Assembly: GCA_022360535.1 (NCBI GenBank)
Contig: JAKSCP010000422.1
Coordinates: 1 to 8,103 of the forward strand
DNA length: 8,103 nt
Reading direction: 5' to 3'
Origin: Pseudomonadales bacterium
GTDB taxonomy: Bacteria > Pseudomonadota > Gammaproteobacteria > Pseudomonadales > Pseudohongiellaceae
Shown: piece by piece, positions 1-5,272 of the stretch
How the letters are laid out: each line of letters opens with the position of its first letter
Numbering within the stretch: position 1 is the first letter of the stretch
Program-made: the position numbers and the translations under genes
The notes under the pieces: generated by a model
Databases searched by the model: none
The model's input: the letters and a program-made list of their open reading frames with translations, nothing else
What the model was told of the DNA's origin: nothing

Positions 1-600
1 CTGGCCAGGGAACGCACCGAGAAGTACCTGAAGCAACTGGGCCTTTGGGACAAAAGAAACGAGCGATCACGTTCGCTGTCTGGAGGCATGAAACGACGCC
101 TCATGATTGCCAGAGCGCTGGTACATGAGCCCAGGTTGTTAATTCTCGATGAGCCAACCGCCGGTGTGGATATCGAATTGCGCCGCTCCATGTGGGAATT
201 TCTGACGGAGATTAACGGTAAGGGCACAACTATTATTCTGACTACGCACTACCTGGAAGAGGCTGAACAACTCTGCCGCAATATCGCCATCATTGATAAT
301 GGCGAGATAATTGAAAATACCAGCATGAAGCAGTTGATCGCCGAGTTGGATTCACAGGTTTTTGTACTGGACTCTCAGGACAGCATAAGTAGTCCACTTG
401 AGTTTTCAATTGCGGGGGTGGTAGCCAGGCAAGTTGACGAGCACAGCCTGGAAATAACCATCCCGGCGGGCGTTTCTATGAACTCAGTGTTCGCCGAGAT
501 CAACGAGAAAGGCATAGATGTGAGTAGCATGCGAAACAAAACCAACCGTCTGGAGCAGCTCTTTCTTGCTCGCTTGCAGCGCAACGGGATGGGTAAATAG
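1..600 (+). CDS. yadG: ABC-2 type exporter ATP-binding protein, YadG family (5' end outside window)
   Basis: This is the ATPase subunit of an ABC exporter; with the permease that follows it would energise export across the inner membrane, substrate unknown. The frame is open from base 1, so the gene is cut by the window edge. It lacks the N-terminal part with the Walker A loop, about 115 residues by comparison with E. coli YadG. Visible in the 199-residue fragment are the ABC signature LSGGM (fragment residues 26-30), Walker B with catalytic Glu in LLILDEPTAGVD (46-57), and the switch His in TTHYLEEAE (His83). The segment EKYLKQLGLWDKRNER just before the signature and IELRRSMW after Walker B match what I remember of E. 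coli YadG nearly residue for residue. The C-terminal tail (SMRNKTNRLEQLF) is also YadG-like. The stop is 7 bases before the permease start. An internal ATG at 88 lies inside the signature motif and is not the real start. Confidence 0.93.
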   Translation: MARERTEKYLKQLGLWDKRNERSRSLSGGMKRRLMIARALVHEPRLLILDEPTAGVDIELRRSMWEFLTEINGKGTTIILTTHYLEEAEQLCRNIAIIDNGEIIENTSMKQLIAELDSQVFVLDSQDSISSPLEFSIAGVVARQVDEHSLEITIPAGVSMNSVFAEINEKGIDVSSMRNKTNRLEQLFLARLQRNGMGK

Positions 601-607
601 CAGAGTC

Positions 608-1381
608 ATGTACGGCAATCACAAAATAATTGCTTTCGAAACGATAGTAATAAAAGAAGTAAGAAGGTTTGCCAGAATCTGGCTGCAGACCCTGGTTCCT
701 CCTGCCATCACTATCGCACTCTATTTTGTCATCTTCGGCAATCTGGTTGGGCGGCGCATCGGGGAAATGGGTGGCTTCCAATACATGGAATTTATCGTCC
801 CCGGCCTGATCATGATGTCAGTGATTCAGAACTCTTATTCGAATGTGGTTTCCAGTTTCTTCAGTCAGAAATTTCAGCGCAGTGTGGAAGAACTGTTGGT
901 GTCTCCAGTCCCGAACTACGTCATTCTTTCTGGCTTTATCGTGGGCGGGATGGCCAGGGGGCTGGCAGTGGGAACGATTGTCACTTCGCTCTCTTTGTTG
1001 TTCGCCGATTTGCAGATAGCCTATCCGCTGGTGACTATCTCGGTGATCCTGTTGACGTCTATTGTGTTTTCGCTGGCTGGTTTCGTTAATGCAGTGTTTG
1101 CAAAGAGTTTCGACGATATCTCTATTATTCCAACCTTTGTGTTAACACCACTCATTTACCTGGGAGGTGTGTTCTATTCGGTACAGTTACTGCCACCATT
1201 CTGGCAAACCGTTTCAGCACTGAATCCCATCTTCTATATGGTTAATACTTTTCGTTATGGGTTTTTAGGGACTTCTGACGTGGACGTGGTGTGGGCATTC
1301 GTCATACTGGGCGTGTTTATCGTCATACTTTATTCGAGCTGTATTTGGCTGTTACGGCATGGAACTGGAATTCGTCAATAA
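608..1381 (+). CDS. yadH: ABC-2 type exporter permease, YadH family
   Basis: This is the integral membrane partner of the preceding ATPase. It has 257 residues from the ATG at 608, close to E. coli YadH. I prefer this start to an in-frame ATG at 566 because the latter lies inside the ATPase gene and the residues from 608 (MYGNHKIIAFETIVIKEVRR) align with the family N-terminus. Six hydrophobic segments are visible, at about residues 26-46, 60-80, 105-131, 138-163, 171-190 and 228-249. Family hallmarks are LQTLVPPAIT (26-35), QRSVEELLVSPVP (90-102), AKSFDDISIIPTFVLTPL (165-182) with LGGVFYS after it, and LNPIFYMVNTFRYGFLG (205-221). No strong Shine-Dalgarno is seen before 608, so translation is probably coupled to the ATPase gene, which ends 7 bases upstream. 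The substrate cannot be read from the sequence. Confidence 0.93.
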   Translation: MYGNHKIIAFETIVIKEVRRFARIWLQTLVPPAITIALYFVIFGNLVGRRIGEMGGFQYMEFIVPGLIMMSVIQNSYSNVVSSFFSQKFQRSVEELLVSPVPNYVILSGFIVGGMARGLAVGTIVTSLSLLFADLQIAYPLVTISVILLTSIVFSLAGFVNAVFAKSFDDISIIPTFVLTPLIYLGGVFYSVQLLPPFWQTVSALNPIFYMVNTFRYGFLGTSDVDVVWAFVILGVFIVILYSSCIWLLRHGTGIRQ

Positions 1382-1397
1382 AAGCAGGAAGTAGACA

Positions 1398-2216
1398 ATG
1401 GCCGACAACCCGCTAGGCGAAAGTATCCCCAGTCCCAGTAAGTACGATCCGGGTATTCTGTATCCGATACCCAGGTGGCCCGCTCGTTCACTTCTGGATA
1501 TCGACAAGAAAATCCCGATGCATGGTTTCGATCACTGGCACGCCTATGAGTTGTCCTGGCTAAACCAGAAAGGTAAACCACTTGTGGCAGTGGCTGAGTT
1601 TTTCTTCAATGCAGACTCAGAGAACATCGTAGAGTCCAAATCATTAAAGCTTTACCTGAACTCATTCAACCAAGAGAAGTTTGAAGATTCTCAAAAAGTC
1701 TCCTCTATCATTAGCAATGATCTTTCTGCTTTAAGTAAGTCAGAAGTAAAAGTGGTCGTGAGCGGCGCTGAAGACCCACAATTCGGCACTCATTCGCTGG
1801 GCCAGAGTAAAAGTATTGATAGCCATGACGTAGAAATGACTGACTACGAAGTGAACGCTGAACTGTTAACTACCACAGATGAGCTTGTATTTGATGAAGA
1901 CGTTGTCACTATGCTTTTTCGTTCGAATTGCCCGGTAACCGGCGCGCCGGATTGGGCGAGTGTACAGATCGTCTATACTGGTCAAAAAGTCGATGAAAGA
2001 GCGCTGCTGAAATACCTTTGTTCTTATCGTCAGCATCAGGCCTATCACGAAGAATGCGCAGAACGAATTTATCGGGATCTCATGGTGCAATGTCAGCCTC
2101 AGGAATTACGAGTAGGAATGAATTTTCTTCGCAGAGGAGGGCTGGATATTAATGTGTATAGAAGTTCAGCCCCGATCAATTCCGACCAGGCTGCAGCACG
2201 CTACATACGCCAGTGA
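1398..2216 (+). CDS. queF: NADPH-dependent 7-cyano-7-deazaguanine reductase (long, two-domain QueF)
   Basis: QueF reduces preQ0 to preQ1 with NADPH in the cytoplasm, a late free-base step towards queuosine in tRNAs with GUN anticodons. The protein has 272 residues, the length of the E. coli type with two tunnelling-fold halves. The diagnostic QueF motif ESKSLK is at residues 79-84, in the N-terminal half as expected for this class. The catalytic half carries FRSNCPVTGAPDWASVQ, with nucleophile Cys178 (forms the thioimide with preQ0) and Asp185. HEECAERIYRDL (217-228) and RRGGLDINVYRS (245-256) complete the family pattern; the usual Pro in DINPYRS is Val here. The start is supported by a Shine-Dalgarno AGGAAG at 1386-1391, six bases upstream. 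It lies 16 bases after yadH in the same direction and is probably co-transcribed with it, although no functional link is known. Confidence 0.96.
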   Translation: MADNPLGESIPSPSKYDPGILYPIPRWPARSLLDIDKKIPMHGFDHWHAYELSWLNQKGKPLVAVAEFFFNADSENIVESKSLKLYLNSFNQEKFEDSQKVSSIISNDLSALSKSEVKVVVSGAEDPQFGTHSLGQSKSIDSHDVEMTDYEVNAELLTTTDELVFDEDVVTMLFRSNCPVTGAPDWASVQIVYTGQKVDERALLKYLCSYRQHQAYHEECAERIYRDLMVQCQPQELRVGMNFLRRGGLDINVYRSSAPINSDQAAARYIRQ

Positions 2217-2353
2217 GCGGCTTGTAGTTAGGGTATTCCTGGGGTAAGGTACGCGGCCTGTCGGGTGGGGCCCTTCGAAGGGTCAGGCTAGAGATTTATT
2301 GGAGATGTAAAGTCGCTAGTTTTCTAGGATAGCAGATGTAAGCTGATTGAGTT
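2217..2353. other. Intergenic stretch after queF with a CCCTTCGAAGGG palindrome
   Basis: No protein gene is supported here. The one clear structure is the perfect 12-base palindrome CCCTTCGAAGGG at 2271-2282, inside a GC-rich stretch. It contains TTCGAA, the hexamer that also borders the repeat modules further right. No U-tract follows it, so it is not a convincing terminator for queF. A small inverted repeat CTAG-TTTT-CTAG is also seen around 2320. Confidence 0.5.
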
Positions 2354-2393
2354 CCTGGAAAGTGTGTAAGTCGAAAGGCTTCGAGGGTTCGAA
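2354..2393 (+). repeat. tRNA-Ser fragment: 40-base perfect copy of the middle of the downstream tRNA-Ser(GGA)
   Basis: Bases 2354-2393 are identical to 2684-2723 in the intact tRNA gene (constant offset 330). They cover the last base of the 5' anticodon stem, the anticodon loop with GGA, the 3' anticodon stem, the long variable arm, the 5' strand of the T stem and the T loop up to TTCGAA. The D arm and acceptor 5' strand are absent on the left, so this is not a functional tRNA. On the right the match stops inside the T loop, where the hairpin-rich block starts. The perfect identity points to a recent duplication or to ongoing gene conversion. Confidence 0.9.
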
Positions 2394-2616
2394 AGCTGCG
2401 AAGCAGCGCAGACGTCGCACAAAGTGCGACGTCCCGGATTCTAAGAGGTTTTGGTGTGTGTCCGAATAGGGCAACCCTTACAAGGCTAGCAACAGATTCT
2501 ATACATAGCCTGCACGATAACTCTTTAGCCAGGAGTCGTAAGGTAGGGGAGTCGGGTGAGGATTTTGGCTCAGCCAAAATTCGAATCAATCCCTCCCTCA
2601 GGCTCGCGAAGCGAGC
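2386..2616. repeat. Left hairpin module (192-bp interruption of a tRNA-Ser T arm, plus trailing hairpin)
   Basis: The module starts at the tRNA T loop (GGTTCGAA, 2386-2393). Its first 46 bases recur at 2813-2858 with one mismatch (A2421 versus G2848). Hairpins seen directly are 2395-2407 (5-bp stem, GAA loop), 2411-2433 (10-bp stem, AAA loop), 2562-2580 (8-bp AT-rich stem, TCA loop) and 2602-2616 (6-bp stem, GAA loop). After the AT-rich hairpin comes TTCGAA again (2580-2585), then TCAATCCCTCCCTC (2586-2599), which resembles the tRNA 3' end AATCCCTCCCTC (2722-2733). Removing 2394-2585 would rejoin the fragment at 2354 into a nearly correct tRNA-Ser 3' half. The middle, 2434-2561, shows no gene. 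GGTGAGG at 2555-2561 equals the tRNA acceptor 5' strand but could be chance. Confidence 0.75.
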
Positions 2617-2636
2617 TCATCACGAAGCATGCAATG

Positions 2637-2646
2637 TGCTTATAAA
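2637..2646 (+). promoter_or_regulatory. Possible -10 element for tRNA-Ser
   Basis: TATAAA at 2641-2646 lies six bases before the first base of the tRNA (2653), so transcription could start at or very near the mature 5' end. A TG at 2637-2638 gives a partial extended -10 context. I see no good -35 hexamer (the spaced position reads about TCATCA). The discriminator is not GC-rich, unlike many stable-RNA promoters. This is weak evidence. Confidence 0.35.
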
Positions 2647-2652
2647 GAACAC

Positions 2653-2740
2653 GGTGAGGTGTCCGAGTGGTCGAAGGAGCACGCCTGGAAAGTGTGTAAG
2701 TCGAAAGGCTTCGAGGGTTCGAATCCCTCCCTCACCGCCA
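2653..2740 (+). tRNA. tRNA-Ser(GGA), CCA encoded
   Basis: This is an 88-base class II tRNA that reads UCC/UCU serine codons. The acceptor stem pairs GGTGAGG (2653-2659) with CCTCACC (2730-2736), followed by discriminator G2737 and CCA at 2738-2740. The anticodon stem CACGC/GTGTG (2680-2684, 2692-2696, one G-U) encloses a loop with anticodon GGA at 2687-2689. The long variable arm, typical of tRNA-Ser, folds as AAGTC-GAAA-GGCTT (2698-2711). The T arm is GAGGG/CCCTC around TTCGAAT (2713-2729). The 5' half is almost identical to the E. coli GGA serine tRNAs. The gene stands alone, with its own terminator directly behind it. It is flanked by partial copies of itself, described separately. QueF does not act on this tRNA, whose anticodon is not GUN. 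Confidence 0.98.
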
Positions 2741-2741
2741 A

Positions 2742-2780
2742 TAAATAGAAAAGGGGTCCAACGGACCCCTTTTCTATTTA
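2742..2780. terminator. Intrinsic terminator of tRNA-Ser (18-bp perfect palindrome)
   Basis: TAAATAGAAAAGGGGTCC (2742-2759) pairs perfectly with 2763-2780 around an AAC loop. The GC-rich upper stem, the CTTTTC tract within its 3' strand and the location two bases after CCA fit a tRNA terminator. The A-tract on the 5' side means it could also work on the opposite strand. Confidence 0.88.
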
Positions 2781-2803
2781 TCAGTTGATGGGATTGCGAT
2801 GAA

Positions 2804-2930
2804 GAACCCTTCGGTTCGAAAGCTGCGAAGCAGCGCAGACGTCGCACGAAGTGCGACGCCCCGAAGGGGCGAGGAATTCAGCTAAGCTGAATTTTGAGTC
2901 AATCCCTCCCTCCGGAGTGCGAAGCACTCC
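2804..2930. repeat. Right hairpin module (second copy, 78-bp version)
   Basis: It opens with a small hairpin GAACC-CTTC-GGTTC (2804-2817). It then repeats the left module's first 46 bases at 2813-2858, starting at the T-loop-like GGTTCGAA. Hairpins in order are 2822-2834 (5-bp stem, GAA loop), 2840-2858 (8-bp stem, GAA loop), 2858-2870 (GCCCC-GAA-GGGGC), 2875-2893 (8-bp AT-rich stem, TAA loop) and 2914-2930 (7-bp stem, GAA loop). Between the last two lies TCAATCCCTCCCTC (2899-2912), identical to 2586-2599. The order is the same as in the left module: shared start, AT-rich hairpin, tRNA-3'-like CT tract, GAA hairpin. The inserted part (2821-2898) is 78 bp instead of 192. No tRNA variable-arm fragment precedes this copy. 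Confidence 0.75.
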
Positions 2931-2942
2931 TTTCAGGAGCAA

Positions 2943-3055
2943 GCAACAGATACTATTCAATTCCTAGATCCCAAACTTTCAGCTATATGGAAGAAAGCAA
3001 GGAGATCAATCCCTCCCACCAAAAGTTCAACTAGCCTCATTACTCAACAGATACT
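2943..3055 (+). repeat. Decayed repeat pieces: CAACAGATACT and TCAATCCCTCCC
   Basis: GCAACAGATACTAT at 2943-2956 matches 13 of 14 bases at 2489-2502 in the left module. CAACAGATACT recurs at 3045-3055. TCAATCCCTCCC at 3006-3017 is a third copy of the tRNA-3'-like tract. No hairpin array accompanies them here. They look like remnants of one more, largely eroded unit between the right module and the next gene. Confidence 0.5.
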
Positions 3056-3121
3056 CTCCTTTACCTCTCCCATACCGCTCCACCAAATAGTATCCTCTCC
3101 CAAAACCAAGAAGTTCCAATT
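3008..3121 (+). promoter_or_regulatory. C-rich, G-poor leader, possible Rho-utilisation region
   Basis: From about 3008 to 3110 the + strand has very few G and many CTC/TCC/CCC clusters, the composition expected of a Rho loading site in RNA. It lies directly upstream of the PQQ dehydrogenase. It could end read-through transcription or attenuate that gene. This is composition only; no defined rut consensus exists to confirm it. Confidence 0.3.
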
Positions 3122-3131
3122 TGGGGGAACC

Positions 3132-5030
3132 ATGCTAAAACTCAGTAGAAAGTTTCTTCTCGTTCCTGCCTTGGTGATTGCAGGATCACTTACCCACGCT
3201 CAGGACTGGCCAAGCTACGGTGGTGATAATGGCTCAAGGAAATACGTGCCGTTCGATCAGATCACCGCAGATAATGTAAATCAGCTGACTGCCGTCTGGT
3301 CCTGGGACAGTGTCGATAACGAAACAGTTACTGCCAACATCGCCGACGGGAACTCCAGAGCGGTGCCTGGACCATATAAAGCAACGCCTATAGTTATCGA
3401 CGGCGTCATGTATGTGCCAACTTCCTTCGGGCGAGTAGTTGCTCTGGATGCTCAGAGCGGTGAAGTACGCTGGACCTTCGATACCCAGGCCTGGGAAGCA
3501 GGCAGACCTCCAAATCTGGGATACAACACACGGGGAGTGGCTTATTGGGAGGGTAATGGCAAGCGCCGTATCCTGTTTGCAACTAACGATGCCTATCTTT
3601 GGTCACTTAATGCTGAGAATGGCCAGCCTGATAGCGGTTTTGGAGACGGCGGCAGAGTAGATCTGAGCCAAGGGCTGGGAAGGGAAATCGACAAAGCGCA
3701 ATATGGCGTTGTCTCACCAGTTCTTGTTACCAATGACAAGGCGATCGTAAATTCCATAGTCAATGATGCGCCCAGGGGCCTGCAAACTCCTCCCGGCCAT
3801 GTCCGTGCATTTAATCCAGAGACTGGCGAGCTGGAATGGATGTTCAGAACTATTCCTCAAGCTGGCGAATTCGGCAATGAAACCTGGGAAGAGGGTTCCT
3901 GGGAGTACTCAGGCAGCACCAACTCCTGGACAATCATGAGTGCCGATGATGAATTGGGCATTGCCTATATTCCTATCGGTACACCAACTAACGATTGGTA
4001 TGGTGGTATGCGCAAGGGCGATAACCTGTTCGCCGAGAGCCTTGTTGCACTTGACGTTGATAGTGGTGAAAGGGTCTGGCATTTCCAGATGGTGCATCAT
4101 GGGGTGTGGGATTATGACCTGCCTGCGGCGCCAACCTTAGTGGATATCACTGTAGACGGTCGGCAGATTAAGGCGGTTGCCCAAATCTCCAAGCAGGGAT
4201 TTACCTATGTCTTCGATCGAGTCACCGGAGAACCCGTCTGGCCTATTGAAGAACGAGAGGTGCCGCAGAGCACTGTGCCTGGCGAAAGCCTTTCCTTGAC
4301 TCAACCTTTTCCAACCAAACCACCACCCTTTGAGCCCCAGGGCATAAGTGATGAGACGCTGATCGATTTCACCCCGGAGCTAAGGCAGGAAGCGCTGCAA
4401 AATATTGAGAGATTCGATTATGGCCCGGTCTTCACACCACCATCCTTGCGCGGCACGATACAGTTTCCCGGCTGGGCTGGGGGAGGCGAGTGGCGAGGTG
4501 CTGCTTTCGATCCTGACACTGGCATGTATTACATCCCGTCAGCGTCTGGTCCAATTGTCGTGCAGCTGGTTGAAGCCAGACGTGGACGTGAAGAATTACG
4601 CTATGTTCGCGGCGGTGCCAGATCAGTTGCCGGACCACAGGATTTGCCTTTAACGAAACCACCTTATGGTCGAATCACGGCTATCGATTTGAACAGCGGT
4701 GACAATGCCTGGGTGGTGCCCCACGGCGAAGGTATCCGTCAACAAATTATCGATATGGGAATACTTGATCCTGGCCCCGTCGGAGCGATCGATAATACTG
4801 GTCCGGGTCCACTGCTCACCAAGACGCTATTGTTTTTGGCGCAGCGGGATAATGACCGCAATCTCTTACGTGCATTCAACAAGGCCACCGGTGAAGTAAT
4901 ACATGAGATTGAATTACCACTGCCGCCGACAGGAACGCCCATGTCCTATTTGGTTGGTGGCAAGCAATATGTGTCTCTCGCCCTGGGTGGAGGCGAAACC
5001 GCCATGTTGATTACGCTAGCTCTCCCGTAG
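3132..5030 (+). CDS. Secreted PQQ-dependent dehydrogenase, glucose-dehydrogenase-like beta-propeller
   Basis: This is a quinoprotein that would oxidise a sugar or alcohol in the periplasm using pyrroloquinoline quinone; the substrate is not readable. A signal peptide is clear: K/R-rich start, hydrophobic residues 8-20, likely cut after THA at residue 23. The mature N-terminus DWPSYGGDNGSRKYVP is typical of the family. Blade motifs of the type AxDxxSGExxW recur near residues 104, 226, 306, 360, 458, 517 and 581. HHGVWDYDLPAAP (322-334) holds the putative catalytic Asp327, and Lys354 follows 27 residues later, the same spacing as Asp466 and Lys493 of E. coli Gcd. Unlike Gcd there is no membrane domain. 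There is also no CXXCH haem site and no cysteine at all, so the disulfide of quinoprotein alcohol dehydrogenases is absent. The Shine-Dalgarno GGGGGAA (3123-3129) lies very close to the ATG and could pair with GTTCC at 3113-3117. No PQQ synthesis or cytochrome gene is nearby. Confidence 0.88.
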   Translation: MLKLSRKFLLVPALVIAGSLTHAQDWPSYGGDNGSRKYVPFDQITADNVNQLTAVWSWDSVDNETVTANIADGNSRAVPGPYKATPIVIDGVMYVPTSFGRVVALDAQSGEVRWTFDTQAWEAGRPPNLGYNTRGVAYWEGNGKRRILFATNDAYLWSLNAENGQPDSGFGDGGRVDLSQGLGREIDKAQYGVVSPVLVTNDKAIVNSIVNDAPRGLQTPPGHVRAFNPETGELEWMFRTIPQAGEFGNETWEEGSWEYSGSTNSWTIMSADDELGIAYIPIGTPTNDWYGGMRKGDNLFAESLVALDVDSGERVWHFQMVHHGVWDYDLPAAPTLVDITVDGRQIKAVAQISKQGFTYVFDRVTGEPVWPIEEREVPQSTVPGESLSLTQPFPTKPPPFEPQGISDETLIDFTPELRQEALQNIERFDYGPVFTPPSLRGTIQFPGWAGGGEWRGAAFDPDTGMYYIPSASGPIVVQLVEARRGREELRYVRGGARSVAGPQDLPLTKPPYGRITAIDLNSGDNAWVVPHGEGIRQQIIDMGILDPGPVGAIDNTGPGPLLTKTLLFLAQRDNDRNLLRAFNKATGEVIHEIELPLPPTGTPMSYLVGGKQYVSLALGGGETAMLITLALP

Positions 5031-5070
5031 CTGGGTCTGCACAATCTGCCGCTGCAGTAGACGGGGTCTA

Positions 5071-5079
5071 TGCTATCAT
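5071..5079 (+). promoter_or_regulatory. ffs promoter, extended -10 (TGCTATCAT)
   Basis: TGC-TATCAT at 5071-5079 is an extended -10 element. The predicted start, seven to eight bases on, falls at G5087, the first paired base of the SRP RNA. The discriminator GGCCTC is GC-rich, as in stringently controlled stable-RNA promoters. No good -35 is visible, which an extended -10 can tolerate. Confidence 0.65.
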
Positions 5080-5086
5080 TGGCCTC

Positions 5087-5200
5087 GGTAACTCTTGTCG
5101 GTCCCCTCGCAATGCTAGGTTATGAACCCCGCCAGGCCCGGAAGGGAGCAACGGTAGTAGCTGATTCATGTGCCGTGGTGTGGCTGGCAAGGGCTACCAC
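5087..5200 (+). ncRNA. ffs: 4.5S signal recognition particle RNA
   Basis: This is the RNA scaffold of the bacterial SRP. It binds Ffh and guides nascent membrane proteins to FtsY at the inner membrane. The conserved Ffh-binding hairpin is seen as GCCAGGCCCGGAAGGGAGCA (5131-5150), with GGAA tetraloop at 5140-5143, against CAGGTCCGGAAGGAAGCA in E. coli. The flanks GTCGGTCCCCTCGCAATGCT and GTGTGCCGTGGTGTGGCTGG also align with E. coli. The ends are set by pairing: 5087-5099 pairs with 5186-5198 with one mismatch and two G-U pairs, giving about 114 nt, the E. coli size. Ends may be off by a few bases. The order SRP RNA, dnaX, ybaB, recR is also known from Bacillus subtilis (scr-dnaX-yaaK-recR), so this neighbourhood is old. 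Confidence 0.93.
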
Positions 5201-5230
5201 TTCTCAATTACTGTATGCCAGGGTTGAGAA
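5201..5230. other. Inverted repeat TTCTCAA / TTGAGAA between ffs and dnaX
   Basis: TTCTCAA (5201-5207) directly after the SRP RNA can pair with TTGAGAA (5224-5230) across a 16-base loop. No T-run follows, so it is not a standard terminator. It could be a processing hairpin for the SRP RNA 3' end or part of the dnaX leader. Confidence 0.3.
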
Positions 5231-5272
5231 AGACTATCCAGCAGGGGAATATCGAAAGACGGCTAAGGTTTT

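Noticed and set aside
2296..2589. Minus-strand 97-codon reading frame
   Set aside because: It overlaps the tRNA fragment and hairpin module, repeats the TLEAFRLTHFPG artefact, and has no ribosome site or recognisable domain.
2555..2600. A second, minimal tRNA-like gene using GGTGAGG as acceptor strand
   Set aside because: Only five pairs form with CCTCA at 2596-2600, and the D arm, anticodon arm and CCA are missing. The 7-base match may be chance or a relic.
1398..2740. Functional link between queF and the nearby tRNA-Ser
   Set aside because: Queuosine is placed in tRNAs with GUN anticodons (Tyr, His, Asn, Asp). This tRNA has GGA, so the proximity is most likely coincidental.
2456..2788. 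Plus-strand 110-codon reading frame
   Set aside because: It reads straight through the tRNA-Ser and its terminator, so it is open by chance.
2620..2847. Minus-strand 75-codon reading frame with GEGGIRTLEAFRLTHFPG
   Set aside because: It is antisense to the tRNA-Ser and its terminator. Peptides of this kind are a familiar artefact of translating serine tRNA genes backwards.
2386..2930. CRISPR array or integron attC cluster
   Set aside because: There are no regularly spaced identical repeats with unique spacers, no cas or integrase gene, and no attC core sites. The hairpins differ in stem and share only the loop.
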